A stretch of DNA of 64,000 nt from Acidobacteriota bacterium (GTDB lineage Bacteria > Acidobacteriota > Thermoanaerobaculia > UBA5066 > Gp7-AA6), in contig DAHUXD010000014.1 in NCBI GenBank assembly GCA_027307335.1, positions 149,871 through 213,870 of the forward strand, in the 5' to 3' direction. The notes under the pieces are model-generated. The model was given only the letters and a program-made list of their open reading frames with translations. It did not search any database and was not told where the DNA came from. Of this stretch, positions 16,602 to 26,244 are shown in pieces; position 1 is the first letter of the stretch, and each line of letters opens with the position of its first letter. The translations under genes and the position numbers were made by a program.

Positions 16602-17739
16602 CCGAAGATCCCTCCTGGCCGCCTTCGCGTTCGCGGCGTCCATGCTGGCGCTCGCGGCCTGCGCCGCGAAAAGCGACAAGGCGGCGCCGGCGGAGACCCG
16701 GGCCGGCAACCTGACCCTGCCCGAGGCGCAGCGAGCGAAGATCCGCGTCGAGACGCTCGCGACGTCGCGCTTCCGCCGCGCCATCGAAACCACCGGCACC
16801 GTCGCCTTCGACGCCGACCAGGCCACCCAGGTCCTCGCCCCCATCTCGGGACCCGTATCGCGCCTGCTCGTCAACGTCGGGAGGACCGTCAAGAAGGCCG
16901 AGCCCCTGGCGAGCATCTCCTCCCCCGACTTCGGGGCCGCGGTCAGCGCCTACCGCAAGGCCGACGTCGCCGCTCGAAACCTGCGGCGCATCGCCGATCT
17001 CGACACGCAGCTCTTTCAGAACGACGCCCTCGCCCGCCGCGAGCTGGAACAGGCCGAAACCGACGCCGTCTCGGCCGAGGCCGACCGCGAGGCGGCCTTG
17101 ATGCAGCTGCATGCGCTCGGCGTCGACGACGCGGCCCTGGAGCAGTTCCGCCAGGGCCGACAGGTCCGAGGCGGCGAAGGCCTGATCCGCTCTCCGATTG
17201 ACGGCGTCGTCGTGGAGCGGCTGATCACTCCCGGACAGCTCCTCCAGGCCGGCTCGACTCCGTGCTTCACGGTCGCCGACCTCTCCACCGTGTGGGTGAT
17301 GGCCAACGTGTTCGGGACCGACCTGCCCTACGTCGCGGTCGGCGATCCCGCGGACATCACGCCGGGAGACACCCCGAACGTGCTGCCCGGGAAGGTCGAC
17401 TACATCGCCGCGATGGTCGACCCGAACACGCGCGCCGTTTCCGTCCGCATCGTCGCCCGGAACCCCCAGGGAATTCTCAAACGGGACGAGTACGTCCGCG
17501 TCGCGCTCCATTCGCGCCGGGACAGCGAGGGGTTGCTCGCTCCGGCCTCCGCGATTCTGCGGGACGACGAGAACCTCCCGTTCGTCTTCGTCGCCGACGC
17601 GGACGGCACGTTCGCCCGCCGGCGCATCGAGATCGGCCCCCAGATCGGCGATCGCATCGAGGTCCGGTCGGGGCTGAAGACCGGCGAGAGGGTCGTCGTC
17701 GAGGGAGGCCTCTTCATGCAGTTTGCGGAGAGCCAGTGA
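16591..17739 (+). CDS. cusB: RND metal-efflux adaptor lipoprotein (CusB/CzcB family)
   Basis: 382 residues. A lipoprotein signal peptide ends in LAAC with lipidated Cys24, so the adaptor should be anchored in the membrane by lipid. The chain continues with a membrane-proximal domain, a lipoyl domain split by a short helical hairpin (about 110-185; ARRELEQAETDAVSAEADRE) and beta-barrel domains, with the second lipoyl half-motif RSPIDGVVVERLITPGQ. The sequence around it is typical of heavy-metal adaptors. No Met/His-rich N-terminal metal-binding segment, as in E. coli CusB, is visible. The ATG at 16591 has GGAGG 5 bases before it and overlaps cusC; its TGA overlaps the cusA GTG. Confidence 0.92.
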   Translation: MRPSRRSLLAAFAFAASMLALAACAAKSDKAAPAETRAGNLTLPEAQRAKIRVETLATSRFRRAIETTGTVAFDADQATQVLAPISGPVSRLLVNVGRTVKKAEPLASISSPDFGAAVSAYRKADVAARNLRRIADLDTQLFQNDALARRELEQAETDAVSAEADREAALMQLHALGVDDAALEQFRQGRQVRGGEGLIRSPIDGVVVERLITPGQLLQAGSTPCFTVADLSTVWVMANVFGTDLPYVAVGDPADITPGDTPNVLPGKVDYIAAMVDPNTRAVSVRIVARNPQGILKRDEYVRVALHSRRDSEGLLAPASAILRDDENLPFVFVADADGTFARRRIEIGPQIGDRIEVRSGLKTGERVVVEGGLFMQFAESQ

Positions 17740-20700
17740 GCCGGTCGGTTCTCCCCCCTTCGTCGAGCGCTCCCCGAACGGCGTCGGCGATCAACCGCAT
17801 CGTCTCCTCGTCCCTGCGCCAGCGCTTCCTCGTCGTCATCGGAGCGCTGCTCCTCGTGGGCGCGGGGCTCTGGTCTTTCTCCCGGCTTCCGGTCGATGCC
17901 TATCCCGACCTGTCCCCTCCCATGGTCGAAATGATCACGCAATGGCCCGGCCACGCCGCCGAGGAGGTCGAACGGCTGATCACCGTGCCGATCGAAGTCG
18001 GGATGAACGGCCTGCCGAACATGACGGCGCTCCGCTCGATCTCGCTCTACGGCCTCTCCGACGTGCGCATGACGTTCGAGCAGGGCACGGACCACTACTT
18101 CGCCCGGCAGCGCGTCTTCGAACGGCTGCCGGATCTGGCGCTGCCCGGCGGCGTGACGCCGTCGGTGGCGCCGCTCTTCTCCCCGTCCGGCCTCGTCTAC
18201 CGCTACGTCCTCGAGAGCCCGGACCGCACCCCGATGGAGCTCAAGACGATCGAGGACTGGGTGGTGGAACGGCAGTACCGCTCGGTCCCGGGGGTGGCGG
18301 ACGACTCGGGCCTCGGGGGCGAGACGATGCAGTACCAGGTGCTGCTCGACCCGGCGAAGCTCGCGGGGGCGGGTCTCTCGGTGCCCGCCGTGGCGGCCGC
18401 GTTCGCCGCCAACAACGGCAACGCCGGGGGCGGCTTCTACTCGCGGGGCGGTCAGTTCTATTACGTGCGGGGGCTCGGGCGGCTCCAGACCCCCGAGGAC
18501 ATCGGCAACGTCGTGCTCGCCGTCCACAACGGCATCCCGGTCCTCGTGAAGGACGTGGCCCGCGTCGAGATCGGCCACGCGCCGCGCCTCGGCCAGTTCG
18601 GCTTCGACGACCGCAACGACGCCGTCGAAGGCGTCATTCTGATGCGCACCGGAGAACAGGCTCAGGTCGTCCTGAAGAAGGTCGAGGAGAAGACGAAGGA
18701 GCTGAACACCTCCATCCTGCCCAGGGACGTCAAGGTGCACCCCTATTACGACCGCAGCGATCTGATCGCGCTGACGACCCGGACGGTCGAGGGAAACCTC
18801 CTGCGGGGAATCGTCCTCGTCGTCGTCGTGCTGATCTTCTTTCTTTACGACGTCCGTTCCGGGCTCATCGTCGCAACGACTATTCCGCTGGCCCTCCTCT
18901 TCGCCTTCGTCTGCCTCGACCTCAGGCACGTTCCCGCCAACCTGCTCTCGATCGGCGCCATCGATTTCGGAATCCTCGTCGACGGCGGCGTCGTGATGGT
19001 CGAGAACATCTACCGGCAGCTCGCGCTGCGCCACGGAACGTCGTACTCGATCGGCGAGGTCATCCGAGACGCGGCCGCCGAGGTGGACCGCCCGATCTTC
19101 TACGCCGTCTCCGTCATCGTCGCGAGCTTCCTTCCGATCTACGTGCTCTCGGGACCCTCCGGAGAGCTCTTCCGGCCGATGGCCGACACGATGATCTTCG
19201 CGCTGCTGGGGTCCCTGATCCTGACGCTCACCTTGCTCCCCGTGCTCTGCTCCTGGGCGTTGCGCAAGGGCGTCCGCGAACGGCGCAACGCCGCCTTCGA
19301 AGCCGTCAAGAGAGCCTACGCGAAGGGCCTCGATTCCTGCCTCCGACGCCCGTGGCAAACCTTCGTCGTCTCGGGTCTCATCCTGGGAGCGTCGCTGCTG
19401 CTCCTTCCCGGCATCGGCGCCGAATTCATGCCTCACCTCGACGAGGGGGCCCTCTGGATCCGCGCGACGATGCCCTACACGATCTCCTTCGAGGAGTCGT
19501 CGAAGATCTCTCCGCAGATCCGGGCGCTTCTGCGCTCGTTTCCGGAGGTGACCGTCGTCGCCTCCGAGCACGGGCGCCCGGACGACGGGACGGACCCGAC
19601 CGGTTTTTTCAACTGCGAGTTCTACGTCGGCTTGAAGCCCTATTCGGAGTGGAAGGGCCCGTACCGCACCAAGCCGGCCCTCATCGCCGCGATCGACAAG
19701 AAGCTCCAGGCGTTCCCCGGCATCATCTTCAACTACACGCAGCCGGCCGAGGACGCGGTGGACGAAGCGGAGACGGGCCTGAAGAGCTCCCTGGCCGTGA
19801 AGGTCTTCGGGTCGGATCTCTCGGTCCTCGAGACCAAGGGGAAGGAGATCAAGCGGGTCCTCGAACGCGTTCGCGGCATCAAAGATGTGACGCTCGTCGA
19901 GGAGCTCGGGCAACCGAGCCTCACGGTCACCGTGGACCGCGCCAAGATCGCCCGCTATGGCGTGAACGTCGCGGACGTCAACGGCGTCATCGAGGCGGCC
20001 GTCGGAGGAGCGGCGGCGACGCAGGTCGTTCAGGGCGAAAAGCTCTTCGACCTGGTGGTTCGCCTCGAGCCCCGGTTCCGCGAGACGCCCGAGGCGATCG
20101 GCAACATCCTGATCGCGACCCCGGGCGGCCAGCACGTCCCGATCAAGGAGCTCGCCGACATTCAGCTCGTCAGCGGCGCCTCCTTCATCTACCGGGAAGA
20201 CAACTCGCGCTTCATCGGCGTCCAGTACTCGGTCGAGGGTCGGGACCTTGCGGGCGCGGTCGAAGACGCCCGCGCCCAGGTGGCGGCGAAAGTCCGCCTG
20301 CCGGAAGGATACCGGGCCGTCTGGGGCGGCGAATACAAGGAGTACACGAACTCCCGGGAGCAGCTGCGCTTCATTCTTCCCCTGACGCTGTTCCTGATCT
20401 TCCTCCTGCTCTTCGCCCTCTACAGCAACCTGAAGTTCCCCCTGATCACGATGGCCGGCGTGCTCCTCTCGGCGCCCGTCGGGGGGCTGCTCGCCCTGCG
20501 CCTGACGGGAACTCCCTTCTCCGTGTCCTCGGGGATCGGCTTTCTGGCGCTCTTCGGCGTTTCCGTCCAGACGGCGGTCGTCTACATCTCCTATGCGAAC
20601 GAGCTGCGCCTCGCCGGAAAGGGAATCGCCGAGGCGACGCGCGAGGCGGCCCTGCTGCGGCTCCGGCCCATCATGATGACGGCGCTCGTGGCGGCGCTCG

Positions 20701-20864
20701 GCCTGCTTCCCGCCGCGATGTCGACGGGTGTCGGATCCGATTCGCAGCGCCCCTTCGCGCTGGTCATCGTCGGGGGCCTCTTCTCCCGCCTGCTGATCAG
20801 CGTCTTCTTGATGCCGGCGCTCTATTCCATCGTGGCAAGGTCCGGTGACCGGCTGGAAGTGTGA
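17736..20864 (+). CDS. cusA: Heavy-metal RND efflux pump (CusA/CzcA family)
   Basis: 1042 residues, full family length. Inner-membrane proton-driven pump that moves metal ions from periplasm or cytoplasm to the CusC channel. Topology is that of RND pumps: helix 1 (about 30-50), a large periplasmic loop, helices 2-6 (about 350-500), helix 7, a second loop and helices 8-12. The heavy-metal signature GAIDFGILVDGG VVMVEN places proton-relay acids at Asp410, Asp416 and Glu423, with the spacing known for CzcA. The metal cannot be deduced with confidence. Start is GTG at 17736, overlapping the cusB stop (GTGA). It converges with ribF over 84 bases containing a hairpin. Confidence 0.95.
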   Translation: MSRSVLPPSSSAPRTASAINRIVSSSLRQRFLVVIGALLLVGAGLWSFSRLPVDAYPDLSPPMVEMITQWPGHAAEEVERLITVPIEVGMNGLPNMTALRSISLYGLSDVRMTFEQGTDHYFARQRVFERLPDLALPGGVTPSVAPLFSPSGLVYRYVLESPDRTPMELKTIEDWVVERQYRSVPGVADDSGLGGETMQYQVLLDPAKLAGAGLSVPAVAAAFAANNGNAGGGFYSRGGQFYYVRGLGRLQTPEDIGNVVLAVHNGIPVLVKDVARVEIGHAPRLGQFGFDDRNDAVEGVILMRTGEQAQVVLKKVEEKTKELNTSILPRDVKVHPYYDRSDLIALTTRTVEGNLLRGIVLVVVVLIFFLYDVRSGLIVATTIPLALLFAFVCLDLRHVPANLLSIGAIDFGILVDGGVVMVENIYRQLALRHGTSYSIGEVIRDAAAEVDRPIFYAVSVIVASFLPIYVLSGPSGELFRPMADTMIFALLGSLILTLTLLPVLCSWALRKGVRERRNAAFEAVKRAYAKGLDSCLRRPWQTFVVSGLILGASLLLLPGIGAEFMPHLDEGALWIRATMPYTISFEESSKISPQIRALLRSFPEVTVVASEHGRPDDGTDPTGFFNCEFYVGLKPYSEWKGPYRTKPALIAAIDKKLQAFPGIIFNYTQPAEDAVDEAETGLKSSLAVKVFGSDLSVLETKGKEIKRVLERVRGIKDVTLVEELGQPSLTVTVDRAKIARYGVNVADVNGVIEAAVGGAAATQVVQGEKLFDLVVRLEPRFRETPEAIGNILIATPGGQHVPIKELADIQLVSGASFIYREDNSRFIGVQYSVEGRDLAGAVEDARAQVAAKVRLPEGYRAVWGGEYKEYTNSREQLRFILPLTLFLIFLLLFALYSNLKFPLITMAGVLLSAPVGGLLALRLTGTPFSVSSGIGFLALFGVSVQTAVVYISYANELRLAGKGIAEATREAALLRLRPIMMTALVAALGLLPAAMSTGVGSDSQRPFALVIVGGLFSRLLISVFLMPALYSIVARSGDRLEV

Positions 20865-20915
20865 GCGGGAACGCTTCCGTCTGCGCGGCGCGGACCCGGT
20901 CACGGCCCATCCCCG

Positions 20916-20931
20916 GCGGCGCTGACGCCGC
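20916..20931. terminator. Hairpin between convergent cusA and ribF
   Basis: GCGGCG-CTGA-CGCCGC, a perfect 6-base stem in the 84-base gap between two converging genes. There is no T-run on either side, so a terminating role is inferred only from position. Confidence 0.3.
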
Positions 20932-20948
20932 AGGATGGCGAAGACGAT

Positions 20949-21905
20949 CTACGACGCGCCGCCCGGCGCCTTCCGGCGTCCGAAGTACTCGCGCGTCGCG
21001 GCCACGTCGTTCTGGATCTGCGCCTTCAGGTCCATCATCGAGGGGAACTTCCGCTCCTCCCTCAGGCGCTCGAGAAAGAAGAGGCGCACCCGCTCGCCAT
21101 AGACGTCGGCCGAAAAGTCGAGGACGAACGTCTCGATCGTCGTCGCGAAGTCCTCGTAGAGGGTGGGGCGCCGGCCGATGTTCGAGACGCTCGGGAAGCG
21201 CCGGCCGAAGGAGCGGATCTCGATCTCGGTGACGTAGACGCCGTCCGCCGGCGGCAGCTCGTTCTCGGGCTCGAGGTTGATCGTCGGCACGCCGATCTGG
21301 TGTCCGAGGCGGTCGCCCCGCGCGACGAGACCGTCGAGCTCGTACTCGCGGCCGAGCATCGCGTTCGACTCGCCGATCGCGCCGCGCTCGAGCGCCCGCC
21401 GGATGCGGGTCGAGGAGACCGGCGCGCCGTCGACCACGACCTCCTCGACGGCGGACGCCGCAAAGCCGCACTCCGCGCCGAGCCGCGCGAGCAGGGCGAT
21501 GTCGCCGCGCTTGCCGCGCCCGAAGGCGAAGTGCGCGCCCACCAGGATCTCCGACGCGCCGAGCCGGTCGCGCAGGAGCGCCCGGACGAAGTCTTCCGGC
21601 TCCATGAGCGACAGATCGCGGGTGAACGGGACGACGAGGAGCGTCTCGACGCCGATCGCCTCGATCGCCTCCTCCTTCTGTCGAAGGGTCTGGATCCGCC
21701 GCGGCGCCTGGTCGGGCCGGAGAACCGCCATCGGGTGGGGCTCGAACGTGATCGCGAACGAGGGCCGGCCGACGGCGCGCGCCCGCGCGACCACGCTCTC
21801 GAGGATCTTCCGGTGGCCGAGGTGGACGCCGTCGAAGTTGCCGATCGTCCCGACGCCGCCCCGCGGCAGGTCGGTCGTACGGAGAGGATCGCGGACGACT
21901 TGCAT
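20949..21905 (-). CDS. ribF: Bifunctional riboflavin kinase / FAD synthetase
   Basis: Makes FMN and then FAD from riboflavin. 318 residues, standard length. The N-terminal adenylyltransferase domain (about 1-180) has the nucleotide-binding GNFDGVHLGH and the conserved VSSTRIRRALE; the C-terminal riboflavin kinase domain (about 185-310) has GHQIGVPTINLEP, PADGVYVTEI and FVLDFSADVYGERVRLFFLERLREE. Start ATG at 21905, 22 bases after rimO; asnS-rimO-ribF run in one direction with short gaps and probably form an operon. Confidence 0.96.
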   Translation of the reverse strand: MQVVRDPLRTTDLPRGGVGTIGNFDGVHLGHRKILESVVARARAVGRPSFAITFEPHPMAVLRPDQAPRRIQTLRQKEEAIEAIGVETLLVVPFTRDLSLMEPEDFVRALLRDRLGASEILVGAHFAFGRGKRGDIALLARLGAECGFAASAVEEVVVDGAPVSSTRIRRALERGAIGESNAMLGREYELDGLVARGDRLGHQIGVPTINLEPENELPPADGVYVTEIEIRSFGRRFPSVSNIGRRPTLYEDFATTIETFVLDFSADVYGERVRLFFLERLREERKFPSMMDLKAQIQNDVAATREYFGRRKAPGGAS

Positions 21906-21927
21906 GCGACGGAGCGCGGCGCCGGGG

Positions 21928-23280
21928 CTACGGCACGACCGCGCCGGAGACGTCGTAGTCGAACGTCCGCTCGATGCGGACCGACACGACCTGCCCGGGC
22001 CCGAGCCCGCGATCTCCGGTGTCGGTGACGAGGAGGCGCCCGTCGATCTCGGGCGCCTGGGTGCGAAGGCGGCCCTCGAGCAGGTGCTCGGACTCGTCGG
22101 AGGGTCCCTCGACGAGGGCGGGAACCACGGTCCCCTTCAGCCGCCGCAGCCGCGCGCGCGAGATCGGCTGCTGCACGGAGAGGACGAACTCGCGGCGCCG
22201 CTCCTTCTCCGCCGCCGGCACCGGGTCGCCGAGCGGCTCGGACCCGGACCCCGGCTCCGGCGAGTAGGCGAAGGCGCCGACGTTGTCGAGCTCGGCCTCG
22301 CGCACGAACTCGACCAGCTGCCGGAACTCCTCCTCTCCCTCCCCCGGAAAGCCGACGATGAACGTCGTGCGGACCGCGATCTCGGGGACGATCTCGCGCA
22401 TGCGGCGGATCATCGCGAGGTACGCGGCGCCGTCGCCGCCCCGGCGCATCGCGCCGAGGATCGGCCGCGCGACGTGCTGGAGCGGGATGTCGACGTAAGG
22501 CACGAAGCGGGGCTCCGAAGCCATCAGGCGGAGCACGGACTCGTCGAGCGTCTTCGGATAGGCATAGAGGAAGCGGATCCAGGGGAACGCCGTCTCCGCG
22601 AGCAGCGCCTCGACGAGCCGCGTCAGCCCCGCGCGCCCGAGGCCGAGGTCGTCGCCGTAGCGCGTCGTGTCCTGGGAGACGAGCACGAGCTCCGAGACGC
22701 CCTGCGCCTCGAGGCTCCGCGCCTCGGCGACGAGAGAGGCGATCGTGCGGCTCCTCTGGCGGCCGCGCATCTGCGGGATCGTGCAGAAGGTGCAGGGATT
22801 GTCGCAGCCCTCGCCGACCTTCAGGTAGGCGTACCCGCGGTGTCGCGAGAGGACGCGCGGCGAGAGCTCGTCGTAGAGGCGGGTCGCGAGCGGCTTGTCG
22901 GTGAAGCGCGGGAGCGTCGGCAGCCCGGCCGCCGCCGCCGGCGCATACTCGAGCTCGTCGAGACCGACGAACGCGTCGACCTCCGGGATCTCGCCGGCGA
23001 GCTCGCGGCCGTACTTCTGCACCATGCAGCCGGCGACCACGACGCGCTCGATCTCGCCTCGCTTCTTGCGCTCGACCTGCTCGAGGATCGCCTCGACGGA
23101 CTCCTCCTTGGCGCGGTCGATGAACCCGCACGTGTTGACCACGACGACGCGCGCGTCGGCGTCCGGCACGATCTCGTGCCCGGCGCGCTTCAGGTGCCCG
23201 AGCATCACCTCGGTGTCCACGAGGTTCTTGGGGCAGCCGAGCGAGACGACGCCGACGGTGGGCAGGGGCTTCGAGGGCAT
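21928..23280 (-). CDS. rimO: Ribosomal protein S12 methylthiotransferase RimO
   Basis: Radical-SAM enzyme that adds a methylthio group to an aspartate of ribosomal protein S12. 450 residues. The N-terminal UPF0004 domain contributes three Cys ligands to one 4Fe-4S cluster (VSLGCPKN, NTCGF, VAGCMVQ); the radical-SAM cluster motif is CDNPCTFC (CxxxCxxC) followed by IPQMRG; a C-terminal TRAM domain (about 370-440) binds RNA or protein. SLGCPKNLVDTEVMLG is specific for RimO rather than MiaB. Starts 18 bases after the asnS stop. Confidence 0.96.
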   Translation of the reverse strand: MPSKPLPTVGVVSLGCPKNLVDTEVMLGHLKRAGHEIVPDADARVVVVNTCGFIDRAKEESVEAILEQVERKKRGEIERVVVAGCMVQKYGRELAGEIPEVDAFVGLDELEYAPAAAAGLPTLPRFTDKPLATRLYDELSPRVLSRHRGYAYLKVGEGCDNPCTFCTIPQMRGRQRSRTIASLVAEARSLEAQGVSELVLVSQDTTRYGDDLGLGRAGLTRLVEALLAETAFPWIRFLYAYPKTLDESVLRLMASEPRFVPYVDIPLQHVARPILGAMRRGGDGAAYLAMIRRMREIVPEIAVRTTFIVGFPGEGEEEFRQLVEFVREAELDNVGAFAYSPEPGSGSEPLGDPVPAAEKERRREFVLSVQQPISRARLRRLKGTVVPALVEGPSDESEHLLEGRLRTQAPEIDGRLLVTDTGDRGLGPGQVVSVRIERTFDYDVSGAVVP

Positions 23281-23298
23281 CGGCTCAGGGCTCAGGGC

Positions 23299-24591
23299 TC
23301 ATGGATAGATGCGCTTCAACGTTCGCGGATACGGGATCGCCTCCCGCAGGTGATGGATGCCGCAGACCCACGCCACCAGGCGCTCGAGCCCCATGCCGAA
23401 GCCCGCGTGCGGAAAGGTGCCGTAGCGGCGCACGTCGAGGTACCACTCGTATGCCTCGCGCGGGAGCTTGTGCTCCTCGAGGCGCTTCTCGAGCAGCGCG
23501 AGGTCGTGGATGCGCTGCGAGCCGCCGATGATCTCCCCGTAGCCCTCGGGCGCGAGCATGTCGAGGCCCAGCACGACCTCGGGGTCCTGCGGGTCCGGCT
23601 GCATGTAGAACGACTTGATGGCCGTCGGGAAGCGCGACACGATCAGCGGCCGCTCGGACTCCGCGCAGAGCGCCGTCTCCTCGTCGGCGCCGAGGTCGTC
23701 CCCGAAGTTCACCGGGAACCCCTTCTGCTGGAGGTGCCGGATCCCCTCGCGATACGTGATCCGCGGGAAGGGCTTCTGGACCTTCTCGAGCTTCGTCCCG
23801 TCCCGTTCGAGGCGCTTGAGGTCCTCCCCGCAGCGCTCGAGCGCGCGCCGGACGAGGAACACGACGAAGTCCTCGGCGAGCTCGCAGAGTCCCTCGAACT
23901 CGAGGAACGCGACCTCCGGCTCGACCATCCAGAACTCGGTCAGGTGGCGGCGCGTCTTGGACTTCTCCGCGCGAAAGGTCGGACCGAAGCAGTACACCTT
24001 CCCGAACGCCGCCGCGGCCGGCTCGAGGTAGAGCTGGCCCGACTGCGAGAGGTACGCCTTGTCGCCGAAGTAGTCGGTCTCGAAGAGCGTCGACGTCCCC
24101 TCGACGGAGGAGCCCGTCAGGATCGGCGAGTCGATGCGGACGAACTCGCGCTCGTAGAAGAAGTCGGCGATCGCCTGCTCCATCTCGGAGCGCACCCGCA
24201 GCACCGCGTGCTGCTGGGAGGAGCGCATCCACAGGTGGCGGAGGTTCATGAGGAAGTCGACGCCGTGCTCCTTCGGCGAGATCGGGTACTCGGGAGAGGG
24301 GCCCAGGATCTCGACGGCGGTCGCGCTCATCTCGAAGCCGCCCGGGGCGCGCCGGTCTTCGCGCACCGCGCCGGTCACCGCGAGCGAGGACTCCTGCGTC
24401 GCTTTCTCGGCGGCCTCCCACGTCTCCGGCGAGACGTCGGCCCGCGGCACGACGCACTGGACGTAGCCGGTCCCGTCGCGGACGATGAGAAACTGGATCT
24501 TGCCGGACGAGCGCTTGTTGTAGAGCCAGCCCCGCACGCGCGCGGTCGAGCCCGCCCTCTGTCCGATCTTCGAAATCGCGGTCGCTTCCAT
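23299..24591 (-). CDS. asnS: Asparaginyl-tRNA synthetase
   Basis: Class IIb synthetase, 430 residues. The N-terminal OB-fold (about 15-105, [20 protein letters not shown]) is followed by the catalytic core with motif 2 in [21 protein letters not shown] and motif 3 [15 protein letters not shown]. The [14 protein letters not shown] and [14 protein letters not shown] ending distinguish AsnS from AspS. Having asnS means asparagine tRNA is charged directly. The ATG is 11 bases after a perfect TATAAT with no Shine-Dalgarno, so the message is close to leaderless. First gene of asnS-rimO-ribF. Confidence 0.95.
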   Translation of the reverse strand: MEATAISKIGQRAGSTARVRGWLYNKRSSGKIQFLIVRDGTGYVQCVVPRADVSPETWEAAEKATQESSLAVTGAVREDRRAPGGFEMSATAVEILGPSPEYPISPKEHGVDFLMNLRHLWMRSSQQHAVLRVRSEMEQAIADFFYEREFVRIDSPILTGSSVEGTSTLFETDYFGDKAYLSQSGQLYLEPAAAAFGKVYCFGPTFRAEKSKTRRHLTEFWMVEPEVAFLEFEGLCELAEDFVVFLVRRALERCGEDLKRLERDGTKLEKVQKPFPRITYREGIRHLQQKGFPVNFGDDLGADEETALCAESERPLIVSRFPTAIKSFYMQPDPQDPEVVLGLDMLAPEGYGEIIGGSQRIHDLALLEKRLEEHKLPREAYEWYLDVRRYGTFPHAGFGMGLERLVAWVCGIHHLREAIPYPRTLKRIYP

Positions 24592-24602
24592 AAAGGCGCG
24601 GG

Positions 24603-24608
24603 ATTATA
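24603..24608 (-). promoter_or_regulatory. -10 box of asnS
   Basis: TATAAT on the minus strand, 11 bases before the asnS ATG; it overlaps the 3' end of the upstream gene, whose stop is at 24604-24606. No ribosome site follows it. Confidence 0.55.
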
Positions 24609-26244
24609 CGGTCTTTCGCGCCTCGGCCCGCGCCGGCGAGGCGAATCCGGGCCGCAGGGCGAACACGGCCAGGGCCGCGAACGTCACCGCCTCGAGAGCG
24701 CGCAGCGCGATGCCGAGACCCGGCGAGGGCATCGCGAGGCCGTACGTTCCGAGCCGGACCAGGGACGGCCCGGCCGCGCCGCCGCCCCAGCGAAACAGCG
24801 CGCCCGGGGTCTCCGGCGACGCGAGCCCGGCGTAGTCGGGAAACAGAGCGAACTCCGTGACCCAGACGTCGGCGGCGAGCGCGAGGACGAGCGCGGCCGC
24901 CACGAGTCCGGCGCGCCGCCGCGCGGCCGACGCGGCGATCGCGAAGCCGAGCCCGACCCCGTACCAGATCGGATCGAAGGCGTGCAGATACCAGCCGGCC
25001 AGCCCCGCGCCGGCCGTCGGATGCCCGCGCATCGCCTGGCGGATCGCGCCCCACGCCTGCCCGAGCTCCGCCGCGGCGAAGACGCCGGCCGCGGCGAGGA
25101 GGAGAGCCAACCGGCGGCGCGGCAGGTCGGGCCACGCCGTGACCGCGAGCGCCGCGAGGACCGCCCAGGGAAGCAGGAAGAGGACCACGCCGACGGGTTT
25201 CAAGAAATCGGCGTGCGGGCCGCTCGTCCAGATGGCGGAGCCGGCGAACACCTTCGCGTAATCGAGCCACGGGAGCGCCGCGACGCTCCGGACCGAATCG
25301 CCGGAGAGAGGCACTCCGCCGGGGGCCCGCAGCTCGAACTTGCCCGTCGGGTTCCCCGTCCGCGCCTGCAGGTCGCGCGCCGTCGCGGCCACCGAGACGA
25401 CGATCGCGAGGACGACGACGAGCCGCCGCGTCCGCGACGCGTCCCGCGGCCAGAGGAGCGGAAGGAGCAGCGCGGCCGGCCACGCGTAGAGCTTCGCGGC
25501 CGCCGCGACGGCCCAGCTCGCGGCCTCGCCGATCCGGGACGGCCAGGACTCGCCCGGCCGCGCCGAGAGGAGCAGGGCGACGGCGAGCGCCGCGCAGGCG
25601 AGCGCGTCGTTGCCCGCGCGCGCGACGAGCGTGATCCAAGTCGGCGTGGCGACGAGGAGCAGGCCGGCCAGAAATCCCGGCCGCCCCCAGAGCCGCGCCG
25701 CCAGGAGCCCGGTCGCGAGCGCCGTCGCGCACCCGAGCGGCACCGCGAGGAGCCTCAGGATGAGCAGCTCCCGGAGCTGCGTCGTTCCGAAGAGGCGGTC
25801 GAGCGGCGCCGCGAGCGCGTAGTAGAGCGAGGCCTGCTGCGCCTCGTAGTTCGGGGCGACGAGGTCGGCGCGCGCGGCCCCGTCGAGCGGCACGTCCCTC
25901 CAGCCGTGGGGACGGTCCGCGAGCAGCCTCGCCCATCCTGCATTGACCATCCCGAAGCTCGGCGGCGCGTCCCCGAGCGCGTTGAACGAGCGGAAGAAGT
26001 ACCGCGCGACCGACGGCTCGTCGGCCGAGGGCTGACGCCCCGCGGCCGCGACGAAGGAGATGCGCGCGACGTGAAAGCCCTCGTCGAGCCCGGCGTACGG
26101 CGGCATCGCCAGCACCTGGAGGAGGAGGCGCGCGGCGCCGGCGAGCACGAGGAGCGCGATCCAGGACCGCGGGACGCCGCTCCCGCCGGAAGACGTCCGC
26201 GCGACTCGGCTACTATTCCGAGCCGCTTCGATGACGAGCCTCAA
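24604..26244 (-). CDS. GT-C-type polytopic membrane protein (DUF2142/PMT-like)
   Basis: About 546 residues with 11 or more hydrophobic helices. The first loop has LDEGFHVARI, an acidic pair after helix 1 as in GT-C glycosyltransferases that use polyprenyl-phosphate sugars, and YEAQQASLYYALAAPL recalls the Q/H-PPLYY motif of DUF2142 and PMT-like proteins. A role in glycan assembly is inferred. The 5' end is uncertain: the TTG at 26244 lies inside the divergent methyltransferase gene, and no ATG or GTG precedes helix 1 further downstream. It ends within the asnS promoter. Confidence 0.78.
   Translation of the reverse strand: MRLVIEAARNSSRVARTSSGGSGVPRSWIALLVLAGAARLLLQVLAMPPYAGLDEGFHVARISFVAAAGRQPSADEPSVARYFFRSFNALGDAPPSFGMVNAGWARLLADRPHGWRDVPLDGAARADLVAPNYEAQQASLYYALAAPLDRLFGTTQLRELLILRLLAVPLGCATALATGLLAARLWGRPGFLAGLLLVATPTWITLVARAGNDALACAALAVALLLSARPGESWPSRIGEAASWAVAAAAKLYAWPAALLLPLLWPRDASRTRRLVVVLAIVVSVAATARDLQARTGNPTGKFELRAPGGVPLSGDSVRSVAALPWLDYAKVFAGSAIWTSGPHADFLKPVGVVLFLLPWAVLAALAVTAWPDLPRRRLALLLAAAGVFAAAELGQAWGAIRQAMRGHPTAGAGLAGWYLHAFDPIWYGVGLGFAIAASAARRRAGLVAAALVLALAADVWVTEFALFPDYAGLASPETPGALFRWGGGAAGPSLVRLGTYGLAMPSPGLGIALRALEAVTFAALAVFALRPGFASPARAEARKTV
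26211..26216 (+). promoter_or_regulatory. -10 box of the methyltransferase gene
   Basis: TACTAT 14 bases before the ATG at 26231; no Shine-Dalgarno follows, so the 5' leader would be under 10 bases. Confidence 0.4.

Noticed and set aside
20865..20948. Possible small gene or riboswitch between cusA and ribF
   Set aside because: ribF is often preceded by an FMN riboswitch, but this gap is at the 3' end of ribF and contains only a simple hairpin.
23282..23300. Short tandem GGCTCAGGGCTCAGGG repeat between asnS and rimO
   Set aside because: Two or three imperfect units only; most likely chance or replication slippage in a spacer, with no regulatory evidence.
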